A program made the translations under genes and the position numbers. 31,706 bases of DNA from Fragilaria crotonensis. Lineage: Eukaryota > Bacillariophyta > Fragilariophyceae > Fragilariales > Fragilariaceae. Of this stretch, positions 1 through 10,100 are shown piece after piece. The notes under the pieces were generated by a model. The model ran no database searches. It was given only the letters and a program-made list of their open reading frames with translations, and was not told the DNA's origin. Position 1 is the stretch's first letter; the number at the start of each line of letters is the position of its first letter. The stretch covers positions 1-31,706 of the forward strand of contig JAKSYS010000708.1 of assembly GCA_022925895.1 (NCBI GenBank), given 5' to 3'.

Positions 1-489
1 CAACAGGAGCATAATGTGTTGCATTTCCTGGAGGAGCCAGAAGTGGCATAGTTGAAGAAGTGACTGGTTCGCACGAACAATGACTGTGTGGTGCAATCAA
101 AGGCAACTGTTCTTTGCTGATGCCAAGGCTGGCAGACACGTACAAGAATGGTAGTCCAACATGTGAATGAGACTGAGTGAGTGAAGGCAGCCAGAAGGGA
201 GATTGTGAGCAACTCTGGAAATTCTCCACCAAGGCATACAACACTTTGAAGCCTTATGCAAGGCCCATGCCAAACAGGCCTGTGATGAAAAAAAGAAGGA
301 TGTGAAAAGCAAGTCCAATGCAAGTAACAATGCTGCTGCAACTGCAGATTCTCAGGAGGATGAACCTTTTGAGGAGGACTAAGCGCCAAAACTGTGACTT
401 CCAATGCTGGAAGAAGCTTTGCCACTGATTGGCAGAGTATGAACTGTTCTTATAAGGCACATTTGAAGATGTTCTACTGATCACTGTCC

Positions 490-960
490 TTTTTTTGAGT
501 GAACTTGACTCTCACACAGGCAAACGTGTTGCAAGAAGCAATGCTCTGTTTGTCTCTGACAAAGGATGTCAGAACACTGTGCACCTTTCATGGTGAACAT
601 TATCCCATACAGGAGAATTCCATCGCCCCGGCTGCGAATATGTGGACTTACCCTGAGAATGGACAAACAGTACATCCTCAATGTCATGAGGCTCTGTACT
701 ATGGGGACTGAGTTATGTGACTCTGCTGACCCCCAACTCAATTGTGCAAATGATGTCACTAGTCATGGATGTACCTGACCAGTTTGATGCCAAGTTCTTG
801 CATTATCTTATCCAACCGCAATGTTGCGTATTCCATATCCTTGAATGGCACTTTGTCACTATGCGTGAGTTGTTAGCTCTTGTTGCATTGATCTCGCAGA
901 TGTTCTGTGATTCCTACTTTGATCTATTTGCCAAAAAAGGAGGAGATTTGTATTTCCAGC
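490..960 (+). pseudogene. Element A: protease remnant
   Basis: The frame at about 501 gives ELDSH followed by ARSNALFV, matching the LDSHADT...AGSNALVV start of this lineage's aspartic protease; element D has EIDNHADT at the same place. Downstream, HEALYYG (about 690) and TELCDS...PQLNCANDV (about 707-765) match the conserved ALYYG...SLLNPNQLR stretch that ends the domain. The second catalytic-region residues of LDSHADT are lost (HTGK instead of HADT). At least three frame changes occur within 450 bases. This marks the start of pol in element A. Confidence 0.65.
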
Positions 961-1204
961 ATGTGTGTTGCTGAAATGTTGTTGGCAACTGATCATATGC
1001 GGAATGCACCAAGGTTGGTTTCTGCGGTTGAATTGCTGTGTTTGATGTGTGATTACACTGGTCAGGAGGATGGCTCTCTAGGGGACCGTTTTGTGGGCGC
1101 ATTTTTGCAGTTAATGATGTCGCTGGAGATGGCTTGTCTGGGCATAGAGGCAAAGTTGTCTACTTGTTGCCAGATGTTAAGAGCCAAAAGTTATTTGTCC
1201 TATG

Positions 1205-2720
1205 GGTGAGCAAGGAACAATCAAAACTAACACCAGGTGTCCTGTCGTGACAGTGGGGAGTTGACCTGATGCTGTTGAGAAATTGTTGCAAGTGGCAACA
1301 CAGACTGATGTATCGGGCAGAAGAAAGGTGCATCAGAAGCATGGTAAAGTTGTTTACTGGTTTCCATGGCTGTTGGAACTCTGATTGATTCTGAATGTGT
1401 TACCTGCCTGGGGACATGGCATTGGCTACGCAGGCGCCTATGAGCGGTCAAGGATGCGCCCATCTCAACCTGTGTTTGCATTGACGTCATTACCTAATGA
1501 ACGGGTATCCCTTGGGCAGTTGCAGCTGACAATGCGCTGGAAGATGGGTCATGGGCAGCTTGGAAAGTCAGTTGGCAGTTCTCCTGAACAGCTGATGGTG
1601 CCCAACAGTCTTCAACCAAACCATGCAAAGTCTTTAAGCTGGAATCTTGAGAACTGATGCTCCATGGCACTGAAACAATTTGGTGCAAGGACAGAAAACA
1701 AAGTGATGGCGCCAAGAAACCTGATGGTATCGGGAACGCAACAACTCCAATGAAGTCATTGATGGGGACGAGCTGGGCCCAAGTGGGATTTAATCCAGGA
1801 TGTCTGATTCAATTGTTTGGTCAGTGGATTGGATGGAGTTGCTGAAGTTTTGGCATTCCTTCTGTACCCCGGTGACTATAACTGGTGAAGATGTTGTTTG
1901 AAAGTTTTTTTGGAATGGGTGTGAAGATGATCTTGCCAACCCAATTGCCAAGCTTTTGCTCAATAGATTGGAGGACAAAGATATTTGCTCCAAAAGGTGG
2001 GAATGCCTCAAAGCTGAGGACATGGACCCGTATTGAAAGGACTCCATGCTGGAGGATCCTATTGAGTTCTTCAATGGTGAAGACGGAAGTTGTTTGGAGC
2101 TGGGGACATGGATGACTCCAAGGAGGAGACTGATGGCCACACCCTAGAGTCCAACAATCACAATGAATTCAACAGGCGCTGTTGCCCAAGGCTGAGAAGC
2201 TATGAAAGCACATGCCATAGGGTGAGCGTGGCTATGTTGGTCAAGCAATTGACAAGTAATCATTGTGCTATGTCTTAGTATGCTATCTGAGTGACTATGT
2301 GTCCCAGGTGGATTGACAGGTGCGGTTTCTATTTATCGTCTAACGGAGGAATGAGGCTGCTCTGTGTTGTTGTGGGTGATGATTGACCAATGGCAGACTG
2401 AGCATAAGCCGTCAAAGAGTGATGGGCATACTTATGTCAGGGGAGACCAGGCCGCCTATCAATACAATGCAAGGTTGGGAACTGAAAGTCAAATGCTGTG
2501 ATGAGCCAACGATTGCGGTCGTCCCATAAATTGATGGAATTGAAGAGTTAGGTTTGGTCTAAGTTGCGGAGTTCGATGTTGCCAACAGGGTTGTGGAAAT
2601 GAGTCTATAATTCCTTGGTGGTTACAAGGTCTCGCAGATGGAGGATCAGATTCTGTTAATGGTCAAGGCCAGACATTGGGCATGGAGCTGCATGTTTGGA
2701 ATTGTGCTAGAAGGTCTTTG
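1205..2720 (+). pseudogene. Element A: integrase and integrase-RT linker remnant
   Basis: At 1207-1262 the frame reads SKLTPGVLS, a stop, then QWGVDL; the next frame gives EKLLQVATQTDV. Together they match the LTPExLSRxWxIGLxTAxxTLxxTTQ signature that opens the integrase in this Copia lineage. DNALE (about 1531) fits the second catalytic Asp region. From about 1750 to 2060 the third frame reads DELGPSG...VDWMELLKFWHSFCTP, like the SGQTADIS...WYDWVKFRD block. At 2376-2440 NGRLSISRQRVM and HTYVRGDQA match the block near the end of the linker. The catalytic triad cannot be followed. Confidence 0.6.
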
Positions 2721-2839
2721 ACACATGCTCCTTAAGTTCAATGAATGGGGACCAATCTTGAGGACAGGCAATCGAGCTGGAGATGAAGTGCATCGGATCA
2801 GCGTTCGAATTAATTGACAATGGTGTCATGCTGAAGTTC

Positions 2840-3310
2840 CACTAGTATGTTGGCTGTCATATGATCTTTGATGTCGAGATGATCTTGACACGAACGGCAA
2901 GTCTGGTTGCCAAAGGGCACCAGATCGATTGTGTCGCGTGGCTGTAAAAGGATTGCATCCACGTTGGCGACACTGAATGAAGTCTTCAATGTTGAAGATA
3001 AGTTTGAATGTCGTGTCTACTGATGTGCAAGGGACATGACTGGATGCTCCAATGCTGGAGGAGATATACGCAGCTGCAAGGCATGAGCTGGGTGCGGCAA
3101 AGAAGTTGTTGGGTGCTACTGCTTGTTCGTGTTCCATTTGGTTTGAAGTCGAATGTTGTCGAAGTTGGGACCACAGCCACAGTATGTGGGAAGTCTTTAT
3201 ATGTAATGAAGATCCTGACATGTGGATGAGACCAAGGGTTAAGCTGAATGGGGACGTGCTGAAAGTATTTCCTACGCTGTGTGAATGGTGCTCATTGCAT
3301 CCCACATAGT
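2840..3310 (+). pseudogene. Element A: reverse transcriptase palm remnant
   Basis: The clearest block in the fossil. At about 2857 MIFDVEMILTRTASLVAKGH matches MIFDVKMDFTRKARFVAGGH of element D (about 21690 on the - strand). After a gap with stops, the frame from 3052 reads EEIYAAARHELGAAKKLLGA, then NEDPDMWMRPRVKLNGD, matching the REKIW...ADPDVWMR...NGD region that precedes the YVDD catalytic motif. The YVDD motif itself is not visible; the frame breaks at the in-frame stop near 3307. Confidence 0.75.
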
Positions 3311-3629
3311 GAGTCACAAGTTGTGATGGACTGTCTTCCCGCAAAGCCTACCTTGAGGAACGGATGTGTAAAGCAAACTTGATTCTTATGTGAAAACCAA
3401 AGTCAAGAAATCGATCAATGGAACAGGCAAGCGAACTAAGTAAAGATGGTAATGATGTTTGGCCTTGGTGCAACTGAAATTGAACGTGAGCTTGAGGAGA
3501 TTGGTGAACATCTGAGCGTAAGAGTGTTGATCATAATGAGAGATGGTTATGTAATGAGATTGATACCACCCAGAGTTGGATTGCCAAGTGTGTGATCTGT
3601 TCCAGGGTTGAATCAGCGTATTGCATTGG

Positions 3630-4110
3630 ACTTGTGAATTTGGTTGGATCGGTATCTCTGTGGACGTTGCAATGTTGTTGCGTTTCCTCGCTGCACTGAG
3701 GAGGGGACATCATGACCGTGCTTCCCATGTCTTTGAAGACCTGAAATAGTACAATCAGTTGAGCGTGGCCTTCGATGAGGCGGAGCTAAGCTTGACATGC
3801 TTCTGGTTATGTGACTGGATGAAGTATTGCTCTGTTATCAGCAATGCTGCTGTGTAACCAGACGTAACTACCTGATGTCAGGAGTGCTTGATTTTGATGA
3901 TTTGCCATGTCAACACAAACCAAGCAGGTTGGTGTGATACATGGTTGAATCAAACGAAGATCTGATTTACAAATTAGATTTGAATTTGTGGCTGCAAAGG
4001 TTGCAGTGACCCTGGTTGTAAAGTAAACGACTGAAGGCGGTGACATACATTATCGACAAATGCGAAGTACGTTAGCGGTTGGTTATGTGTGGATTGCTGA
4101 GGAAGACTGA
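3630..4110 (+). pseudogene. Element A: connection/RNase H remnant
   Basis: The frame at about 3630-3830 reads WTCEFGWIGISVDVAMLLRF, then RRGHHDRASHVFEDLK, then VAFDEAEL. This lines up with WAIELGRLDIFVEVSQLS...PRRGHLEALYHIFAYLKK...VFD of element D. The RNase H core further on is not readable. A weak match to the terminal LTKVL...RRR pattern may lie at about 4055-4100. The end of the element is assigned only approximately. Confidence 0.55.
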
Positions 4111-4138
4111 GGCAACAACTTAGAGCAGATGAACTGAC

Positions 4139-4420
4139 TAAGTGTCTTCCGGGGACCGCGACTAAGAGAGTTGTGCTCTCATGTGTGCCATGGTGAAGTG
4201 TCCAAAAGGGACATAACACCAACATGTGAAGTGTCCAAAACGGACATGATGCAAGTGGAAGTACATAATGATTATGGAACCACTTATCCCCTAGGTGGAT
4301 GTACGCAAGGCGCGGAACCACCGTCATGTGGATGTAGTATGCAATGGTGCAGAACCACAGATTGAACTGATGGGTGGACGTACATGTGATGACACGTGGA
4401 ACCACCAAGAATAGCTGATG
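4139..4420. repeat. Diverged short repeats after element A
   Basis: GTGAAGTGTCCAAAA(G/C)GGACAT occurs at 4193-4214 and 4226-4247 (33-bp period), with a weaker third copy near 4139-4155. A second motif, (G/A)GAACCAC, recurs at about 4277, 4314, 4350 and 4399, three of these preceded by GTGGATGTA or GTGGACGTA. CpG frequency rises here relative to the fossil. It may be part of the 3' LTR of element A (a purine run AAGAGAG ends just before TTGTGCTC at about 4171), but no second copy exists in the window to prove it. No gene is visible in 4120-4553. Confidence 0.5.
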
Positions 4421-4553
4421 ATGGCCGGCTTCTGCATGGCGGATTTAAGAGTCGAACTAGTTGTCTGTGACGCCTAGTGCGAGGGGACTGAGTGAATCCT
4501 GTCATGAGTGCGGGATATTCGGACAAGCATACAAGGCGCGTGTCCCACGATGA

Positions 4554-4559
4554 CGTGGA
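4554..4559. repeat. Target-site duplication of element B, left copy
   Basis: CGTGGA directly precedes the TGTAATG start of the left LTR and recurs at 17924-17929 directly after the right LTR. If the LTR is taken to end in CACAC rather than CACA, the duplication is 5 bp (GTGGA), the usual Copia length. Confidence 0.85.
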
Positions 4560-4869
4560 TGTAATGATACTGGTACCTGCGTACCGTCACAAACGCAGAA
4601 CCAACAGAATGGATGCGCCGAGTCGTTCATTCTCATTCGTGTCTTCACCGAGACGTACATTCGTATGTCTCGACGTACATTTGTACTCAGTCGTGGATGT
4701 ATTCGCGCGTAGAGTTTACGGTCGTTCCACGTATGAAAACACGTGAACACGACTGCCGATTCTACAATCGCTCGAAATAATCATAATACCAATAAACCCA
4801 CTTTTGCAAAGCCCTTTACTTCGTAGTTTTGCTCGCCGCGTGTTGCAAGCACGACACCAAATAATCACA
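4560..4869 (+). repeat. Element B 5' LTR
   Basis: Starts TGTAATGATAC, ends AATCACA, and matches 17614-17923 almost base for base. Differences are one T/C (GTATGTCT against GTATGCCT) and a few changes within the last 45 bp. It contains an inverted repeat at 4649-4672, four ACGT cores between 4653 and 4745 including a CACGTG at 4740-4745, and an AATAAA at 4791-4796 that could serve polyadenylation. Regulatory roles are inference. Confidence 0.93.
4649..4745 (+). promoter_or_regulatory. ACGT-core cluster and hairpin in B LTR (candidate promoter elements)
   Basis: ACGT occurs at 4653, 4673, 4729 and 4741; the last lies within the palindrome CACGTG (G-box). CGAGACGTACATTCGTATGTCTCG at 4649-4672 splits into CGAGAC, TAC, GTA and GTCTCG arms that can pair. 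ACGT cores are typical bZIP/bHLH targets, and stress-responsive LTRs are known in diatoms. No expression evidence is visible here. In the 3' LTR one T-to-C change weakens the hairpin. Confidence 0.35.
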
Positions 4870-4886
4870 CGCTTCCTCTGCGCGAG
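4870..4886 (+). other. Element B primer-binding site, probably to an internal part of initiator tRNA-Met
   Basis: The bases directly after the 5' LTR, CGCTTCCTCTGCGCGAG, are the reverse complement of GCGCAGAGGAAGCG. This matches the conserved D-arm stretch of eukaryotic initiator tRNA-Met (GCGCAGCGGAAGCG) with one mismatch, and the CA and C at the LTR boundary extend the match by GTG. No TGG start is present, so a 3'-CCA-end primer is unlikely. An internal (cleaved) tRNA primer is known for Drosophila copia. The assignment is inference from memory of tRNA consensus. Confidence 0.5.
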
Positions 4887-4913
4887 TTGAAAGAAGAAAC
4901 AAGGTAAAGTACC

Positions 4914-6181
4914 ATGGCTGACGAACCGGACGAAGCCGAAGTTGTATTCGCGTTCTCCCCAGCGTTGGCTGTCCAGGATTGCTCGACTTCACGAAGAGCG
5001 AACACTCCAAGATCTACAAGTCCGCCATCCGAGAAGTCTGCAAGGAACCTTTGACTGCGAAGCCGAAGGCCTCTTCCAGTTCCTTAAAGACGTCCAGGAC
5101 AGAGCGGACGAGATGGGTGGTCCGATGGCATCCTAAACATCACGTTGGAGGTGACGGACGACAACGAGCCGGTACAGGAGGCTCATCGAGAACTACGGCA
5201 CGATTTCATTGGAGAAAGTCACCGAGTCCGAGTTGCAGTACATCAACGAGCAAGGACGAGAGGCGCAGGACACATACATGCTCTACAAGTGCCTCATGGC
5301 GTCCTTGACGAATGCTGCGAAGAAGAGAATCTCCTGTGGTCAGACCAATACAGGATTGGCGACAATGATCTGTGCAGCGGCGTGGCTCTCTTGAAGATCA
5401 TCATCCGAGAGAGCCACCTTGACACGAACGCAACCACCAACAAATTCGTACGAAGCTATCAAACTTGGACAGTTACATACTCACGGTGGACAGCGACATC
5501 GGCAAGTTCAACCAGTATGTGAAACTTCTGCTCAATCATTGACGGCGAGGAATCAGAAGACGTCAGATCTCCTCATCAACCTGTTTAAGGGATGGAGCTG
5601 TGAGCGACGAAGTCTTCGAGCGTGGCTCATGCGCAAGCAAGACGACCACGAGGAAGGGAAGAACTCACGCCTGACGACCTGATGATAGCCGCCAAGAACA
5701 AATACGATACGATGGTTGAGAAGGGCACATGGAATGCGCCGACGGCCGAAGAAAAGATTGTGGCGTTGGAAGCGAAATTCAACTCCACGATGAAGTCGCT
5801 CAACAAGAAGGTGTCCCGAGAGCTCGAAGAAGAAGAAAGGCAAGTCGGGAGGTGACAAGCAGTCTTCGAAGAAGAAGAAGGCGATCACCCGAAAGTGGAA
5901 GGCACGAAACCAGGCGACAAGAAAGAAGTCGACTTCCAGGGTCACATGTGGTACTGGTGCGGAAAAGACACCGGTGGAAAGTGCGAGAAGTGGCGAGCTC
6001 ACAAGCCGAAAGAATGCAAGGGCTTAGCCGCTGATGCAGCCGGTGACAAACGCAAGCGCGAGTCGACAGGATCAGACAAGAAGAAGGCGATTGAGAAGAA
6101 ACTCAAGGTCGCGAGGCCTACGTCGCCAAGATGGAACAGTCGGTCGAGAAGGACACGACGGAGGATGAGGACAGCGAGTGA
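4914..6181 (+). pseudogene. Element B gag (frameshifted)
   Basis: Translation would start at ACCATGG (ATG at 4914), about 45 nt after the LTR, giving MADEPDEAEVVFAFSPAL. The capsid-like part then continues in other frames: DFTKSEHSKIYKSAIREVC (4985), ITLEVTDDNEPVQEAH (about 5135), SELQYINEQGREAQDTYMLY (about 5230). The last part reads LTPDDLMIAAKNKYDTMVEK (about 5670) and a Lys-rich region. A variant zinc knuckle, WYWCGKDTGGKC then RAHKPKEC, sits near 5950-6020, and the protein ends EDEDSE-stop at 6181. At least five frame changes separate these blocks; all look like one- or two-base indels. Gag would package the element RNA into virus-like particles. Confidence 0.75.
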
Positions 6182-6199
6182 CGGGAGGGTGGACTAACA

Positions 6200-6689
6200 C
6201 GATAGTAGTGCGGACTTACTCACATTGTGTTGGTCTATACCACCATCATCGCGACCATTCTCCGATCAACGAAACGGACACTTGACGCCGAGAGTGGAGC
6301 AGGACAGCACGAAGGTTTGCAGAGAACGGACGTGCTCGTAACGTCGGCATGGTCATGCTGGCGAACGATCGAATCCATCTCGAGCGACCTGGGAGACTGG
6401 ATCCTGAAACACCAAGCCACACATTCGCTCCGGAACTGCCCACCATCGAATCAATCGCAAATGAGCAAGCTGCGGGCGAAGGGGGACCGTCATGGCGATG
6501 ACAGTTCTCGCCATGCAAGCGAATGCTACGATTGCGACCGAAAGGAAAACCCAATTCGACACCGATTCGGAAACGATCGGAATCGACAACCGATGTTCGG
6601 GGTGCATCTCACACGTGAAGGAGGACTTTGTTGGGAAACTGAGGCCGACGGACCGGGTCGTGAAGGGATTCGCAGGAACGAGAACGACG
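6200..6689 (+). pseudogene. Element B pol, 5' part: protease N-terminal half
   Basis: The frame from 6492 reads ATIATERKTQFDTDSETIGI, then DNRCSGCISH, EDFVGKL and GFAGTRTT up to base 6689. The DTDSETIGIDNR...CIS pattern is the aspartic-protease start of one Copia lineage. The sequence stops exactly where element C is inserted and resumes in the same frame at 13933 (NVQVGTLRW). The stretch 6182-6490 between gag and protease is poorly conserved and frameshifted; only short acidic and proline-rich pieces (HLERPGRLDPE) are readable. Confidence 0.75.
6685..6689. repeat. Target-site duplication of element C, left copy
   Basis: CGACG precedes the TGTGAGACCC start of the left C LTR and is repeated exactly at 13928-13932 after the right LTR. 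Five bp is the usual Copia duplication. Confidence 0.95.
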
Positions 6690-7104
6690 TGTGAGACCCT
6701 CTCTAGTACGGCAGATCCACAAACCTTGACCCGCTTGGGAGTCGGGTTAGTGCGGAACCGACGGGAACAGAAGAGAGGGAACACGACAACACAATGAACA
6801 AGAGCGTGGCGATGTTGAGAGGTGCGCGTCGCAAAGGGGTCGATGTCGGTGATGGTGATGTCGTGTGTCGTTGGCGTGGACGAAGCAATAACTGTACCTC
6901 TTCACCCTTACGATCGTAGACCGGCAAGAATGCAGTGGAGGTAATAGTTTTAAGCTAAGTTAGAAGTTGTGTGCCGATGAAGTACACCGGCTTAAACTAT
7001 ACTAGTCGGAGTGGCGCGTCATACAAGACACGACCATAGATGGTATACTGTGCGCAGTTGAACAATAGCACAGTATCCAAGAATGTAGGAGATATGCACT
7101 GACA
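6690..7104 (-). repeat. Element C 3' LTR
   Basis: 415 bp. On the + strand it runs TGTGAGACCC...TGCACTGACA, a TG...CA pair on either strand. Relative to 13517-13927 it has three extra G in short G runs and one extra T, all within one 120-bp stretch. Confidence 0.95.
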
Positions 7105-7113
7105 CACTCCCCC
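7105..7113 (-). other. Element C polypurine tract
   Basis: On the - strand GGGGGAGTG lies immediately upstream of the 3' LTR, the expected place for the plus-strand primer of reverse transcription. Confidence 0.6.
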
Positions 7114-7169
7114 ATTGTAAGCCGAGGCATGCAATGAGCAACAGAAGTGCATCTTGATAGAGAAGAACA

Positions 7170-10100
7170 TTAGGGAGCCGGGGGGGACCAAGGAGCACCG
7201 TAATGACCCATGAGACGACGAACGTGGCGGTGGTGGAGCGTGGAACCGAGCGACTTGGTCAAGGAATCGGCGGAATTGACGACGCCAGGAATATGTGACA
7301 GGACAATCTCGTTTGCGGCTTTCCACTCCTGAAGGGCAAAGTGTTGAATATCGATGTGACGAGCACGCGGTGTGGGGCGACTGGCGTTGACCATGAGGAT
7401 CGCAGCAGCGTTGTCTTCAAAAGCGTGGTCGGACCTTGTTGAGGATATCCGAGCTCCGAAAGAATCGATCGAAGGTACTTGGCAATCTTGGCAGCGTGGA
7501 CGGCGGCAAGGAATTCGGCTTCGGTGGAGCTTGTGGAAACCGTGGACTGAATCTTGGACTTGTAGGCCAGGGGACCTCCACAGAACATAAAAACAAGCCC
7601 AGTAATTGACCGGCGCGTGACAAGGTCCGTTGCATGCGCGGCGTCGACGTACCCAGCAAGTTCAATCGAGGAATGCGGTTGCGGGAAGTCAGGGAGAGTA
7701 GGATCAGGAGTGAGAATCTGGAAGTCGCCATGCGGAAGTGTTGCCAGAAACTTGTTTCGCCAATAGAGCAAACCCCAATTTTCGTCATGCGTAAGTACCG
7801 GGCGACACGACGTAACGCGTCGTAGTGTACTTTCGCAGGATGATCGGAGAACCGTGCAAGTGTTGTAACCGCGTATCCGATGTCCGGACGAGCAACCACA
7901 TAGGCGTAGATTAACGCGCCCAAGACACTTCGATACGAAAATCCAGCAGCCGTTTCGATGTCACAATATTCGGGTGTTCCGTCACGAGGCGCAGTGATGT
8001 AATCGTCAAACATCTGCTGTGTCGTTGAGGCGGCAAGAGGCTCGATAGGTTTCTCGTCGGTCTCGCGTGAGCCAGAGGAAGACCATCCATAGTGCGCAAG
8101 TAGTTTATCGATGTACGACTCGCAAGTTATCTTGATGTAGCGGTCGCGTTGCGCGATGTCGACACCGTTGAAAGACTCCAAAATACCCTCGTCGCGGAGG
8201 TCGATACCATCTTCGGAACATATCACACGAACGAGATCTTTAACAGCGTTGACATCGACACATCCGATAGCCAAATCGTCAACCTGACGACAGATAAGCA
8301 TCCGATGCCCATTGTATATTCCTTGATACAAGCTGCGTTCGTGAGTCGTTGAAGTAAAACCATGACGAGCGATGACAGCATTGACAAACTTTTCCCAGAG
8401 AGCACCTGATTCTGGATGGCCTTGGAGAGCGTGCTGAACAGGGAGCACCATATTTCGAGGAACGGATGTACCATGGCGAGCAAGATGCCAGTCGGCGTAT
8501 TGATCGTCGATGATCACAAACGTTGGTTGGTTTGGAGGCGGTGAGTTTGCATAAGCATTAGTCGCATCCACTTTCAAACTGATATATCCCTCGTGTGCAC
8601 ATAAAGCAAAGAAAAGACGCATGCAAGGTTGTTCGATGCAGCTAGAGTAGGTGTTAGCCAACTTTAGCTGCGGGCTACGAGGAGAGCCATCGCAGCAATT
8701 TCGTGCCTTTCGGGTGCCGTCCCCTTTGATAGCATAATTCCAATGCTGGCGAAGGACGATTGCGTCTTTCGGAGCGACGACAGGGGCTCCATACATCTCT
8801 TGCTTTGCCATCGAGTCAAGTTGTTTGAATTCAGCGTCCTGCCATTCCTTCCAATTTGGAAGGCGCCGGAGTTTACGCCGAGTGAAACTTCCCAGGCTTT
8901 GCTCTGCAGGTGTCCCATGGGTCGTTGTGTTCAGGGATCGAAGCAAAAGCTGGACGTGATCATCGTCGAGCTCGCCAGATTCGCCGGGGAAAACGAGACT
9001 GTTGTCGAACGGCTCCGGTCGCGGGGATGAGGACATGGACAGGATTGTCGAGACAGTGCGCAACTGATCCACGGAAAGATGAAGCGGTTGGTCGAGATGA
9101 CGATCGACGACAGGGATGTATCGATCCGGTGCAAAAACTATCTTGAAGGATTGTTCTTCGGATGTGGCGGCAGCTTGGAGTGCTTCCCAGGATGGACGCT
9201 GCGGTGAAAACAGCGACATCATTGATTGAAACGACGAAGGCGCCGATATATTTCCGACGAACGTTCCGGATGCGGGATGCGGTGGTGTTGGGTATGATGC
9301 CAGAGACAAAACCGCGTTTCCGAATGTGACATTCTTTGATCTCGAAGCCAAGGCTGGGATGTTCACAAGTGATGGGAGGGGACAGTTCATCGAGCCGGTC
9401 GAATGGATCATCGGAGACATCCAAATCGAAAGGGGGTAGGTCCAGACGATCAGGATCGACAACGCCGCCGTCGGCCAAATTGCGCAAGAGCTTGACATTG
9501 GGGGGTGGTTCATCAAGATCGTTCATTCCCTCATCGAATCGCGCATGGGTGGCGGTCTTGACGGTCGAGCTGCCAAGGTCAAAGTAATACATGACCTTCA
9601 GGGAGCGCGAGTACCCAAGAAAAATACCGAGACGTGAGTTTGGGACGACACGACCATATCGAGCAGTCGTTGGGCGAACGTGGATACGACACCCAAAAGT
9701 TCGAAGCTTCGCAAGGTTTGGAAGCGGGGCACCACACATCTCGTACGGGCTTGAAGGTCGATCGCCGTGGGGGGACGAAGTTGTACAAGCGAATGTAGTG
9801 GTAGAACGCATACGGCCAGAAGTTTGGTTGCAGATTTGCTCCAGAAAGCATGGTGCGAAGGGCGTCACCAATGGTTTGGTGCGGTCTTTCTCCTGGTCCA
9901 TTTTGGTGCGACGAGTCCGGACCCGTGAGTTCCACAACATATCCGAAGTTTGCGAAGGTGCGGTGAATGTCTCGACACTTCCCGAGTTCGCCACCTCCAT
10001 CCATTCGGACATACTTGTCCGGGCATTGTGGAGCGTTGCTGGCAAGCCAGCTGTTGATCCAATCGACGGGTGGAGCCTTGGTGGCAAAAGCGCGACCAAA

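Larger units (their letters stand above)
1..4120 (+). pseudogene. Fossil Copia-type retrotransposon (element A), gag end and pol
   Basis: No long frame survives, but conserved Copia blocks appear in the right order when the three + frames are read together: protease (ELDSH at about 501), integrase N-terminal region (LTPGVLS at about 1222), linker, RT palm (HMIFDVEM-like at about 2860; DPDMWMRP at about 3210) and RNase H/connection (about 3640-3840). The blocks most resemble element D at 20-26 kb, so A and D probably belong to one lineage. Stops and frameshifts occur every few dozen codons. CpG is very rare (about 5 in bases 1-600, against 34 in 9001-9360), while TG and CA abound, as expected after methyl-cytosine deamination. 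The gag remnant (1-490) is too decayed to define and probably starts left of the window. Identification is by motif reading only. Confidence 0.8.

Noticed and set aside
2826-3344. A 172-codon - strand frame over the A element RT
   Set aside because: The + strand carries the recognisable RT motifs, and the - frame has no family-like pattern. In CpG-poor decayed DNA the stops fall unevenly between strands.
1-4120. Multiple small host genes from the many 60-100-codon frames
   Set aside because: The frames break conserved Copia blocks into pieces and none has its own start context or domain.
3974-4408. A 144-codon - strand frame near the repeat block
   Set aside because: It spans the diverged direct repeats, has low-complexity repeats (CPFWTLHMLVLCPFWTLHH) and no recognisable domain.
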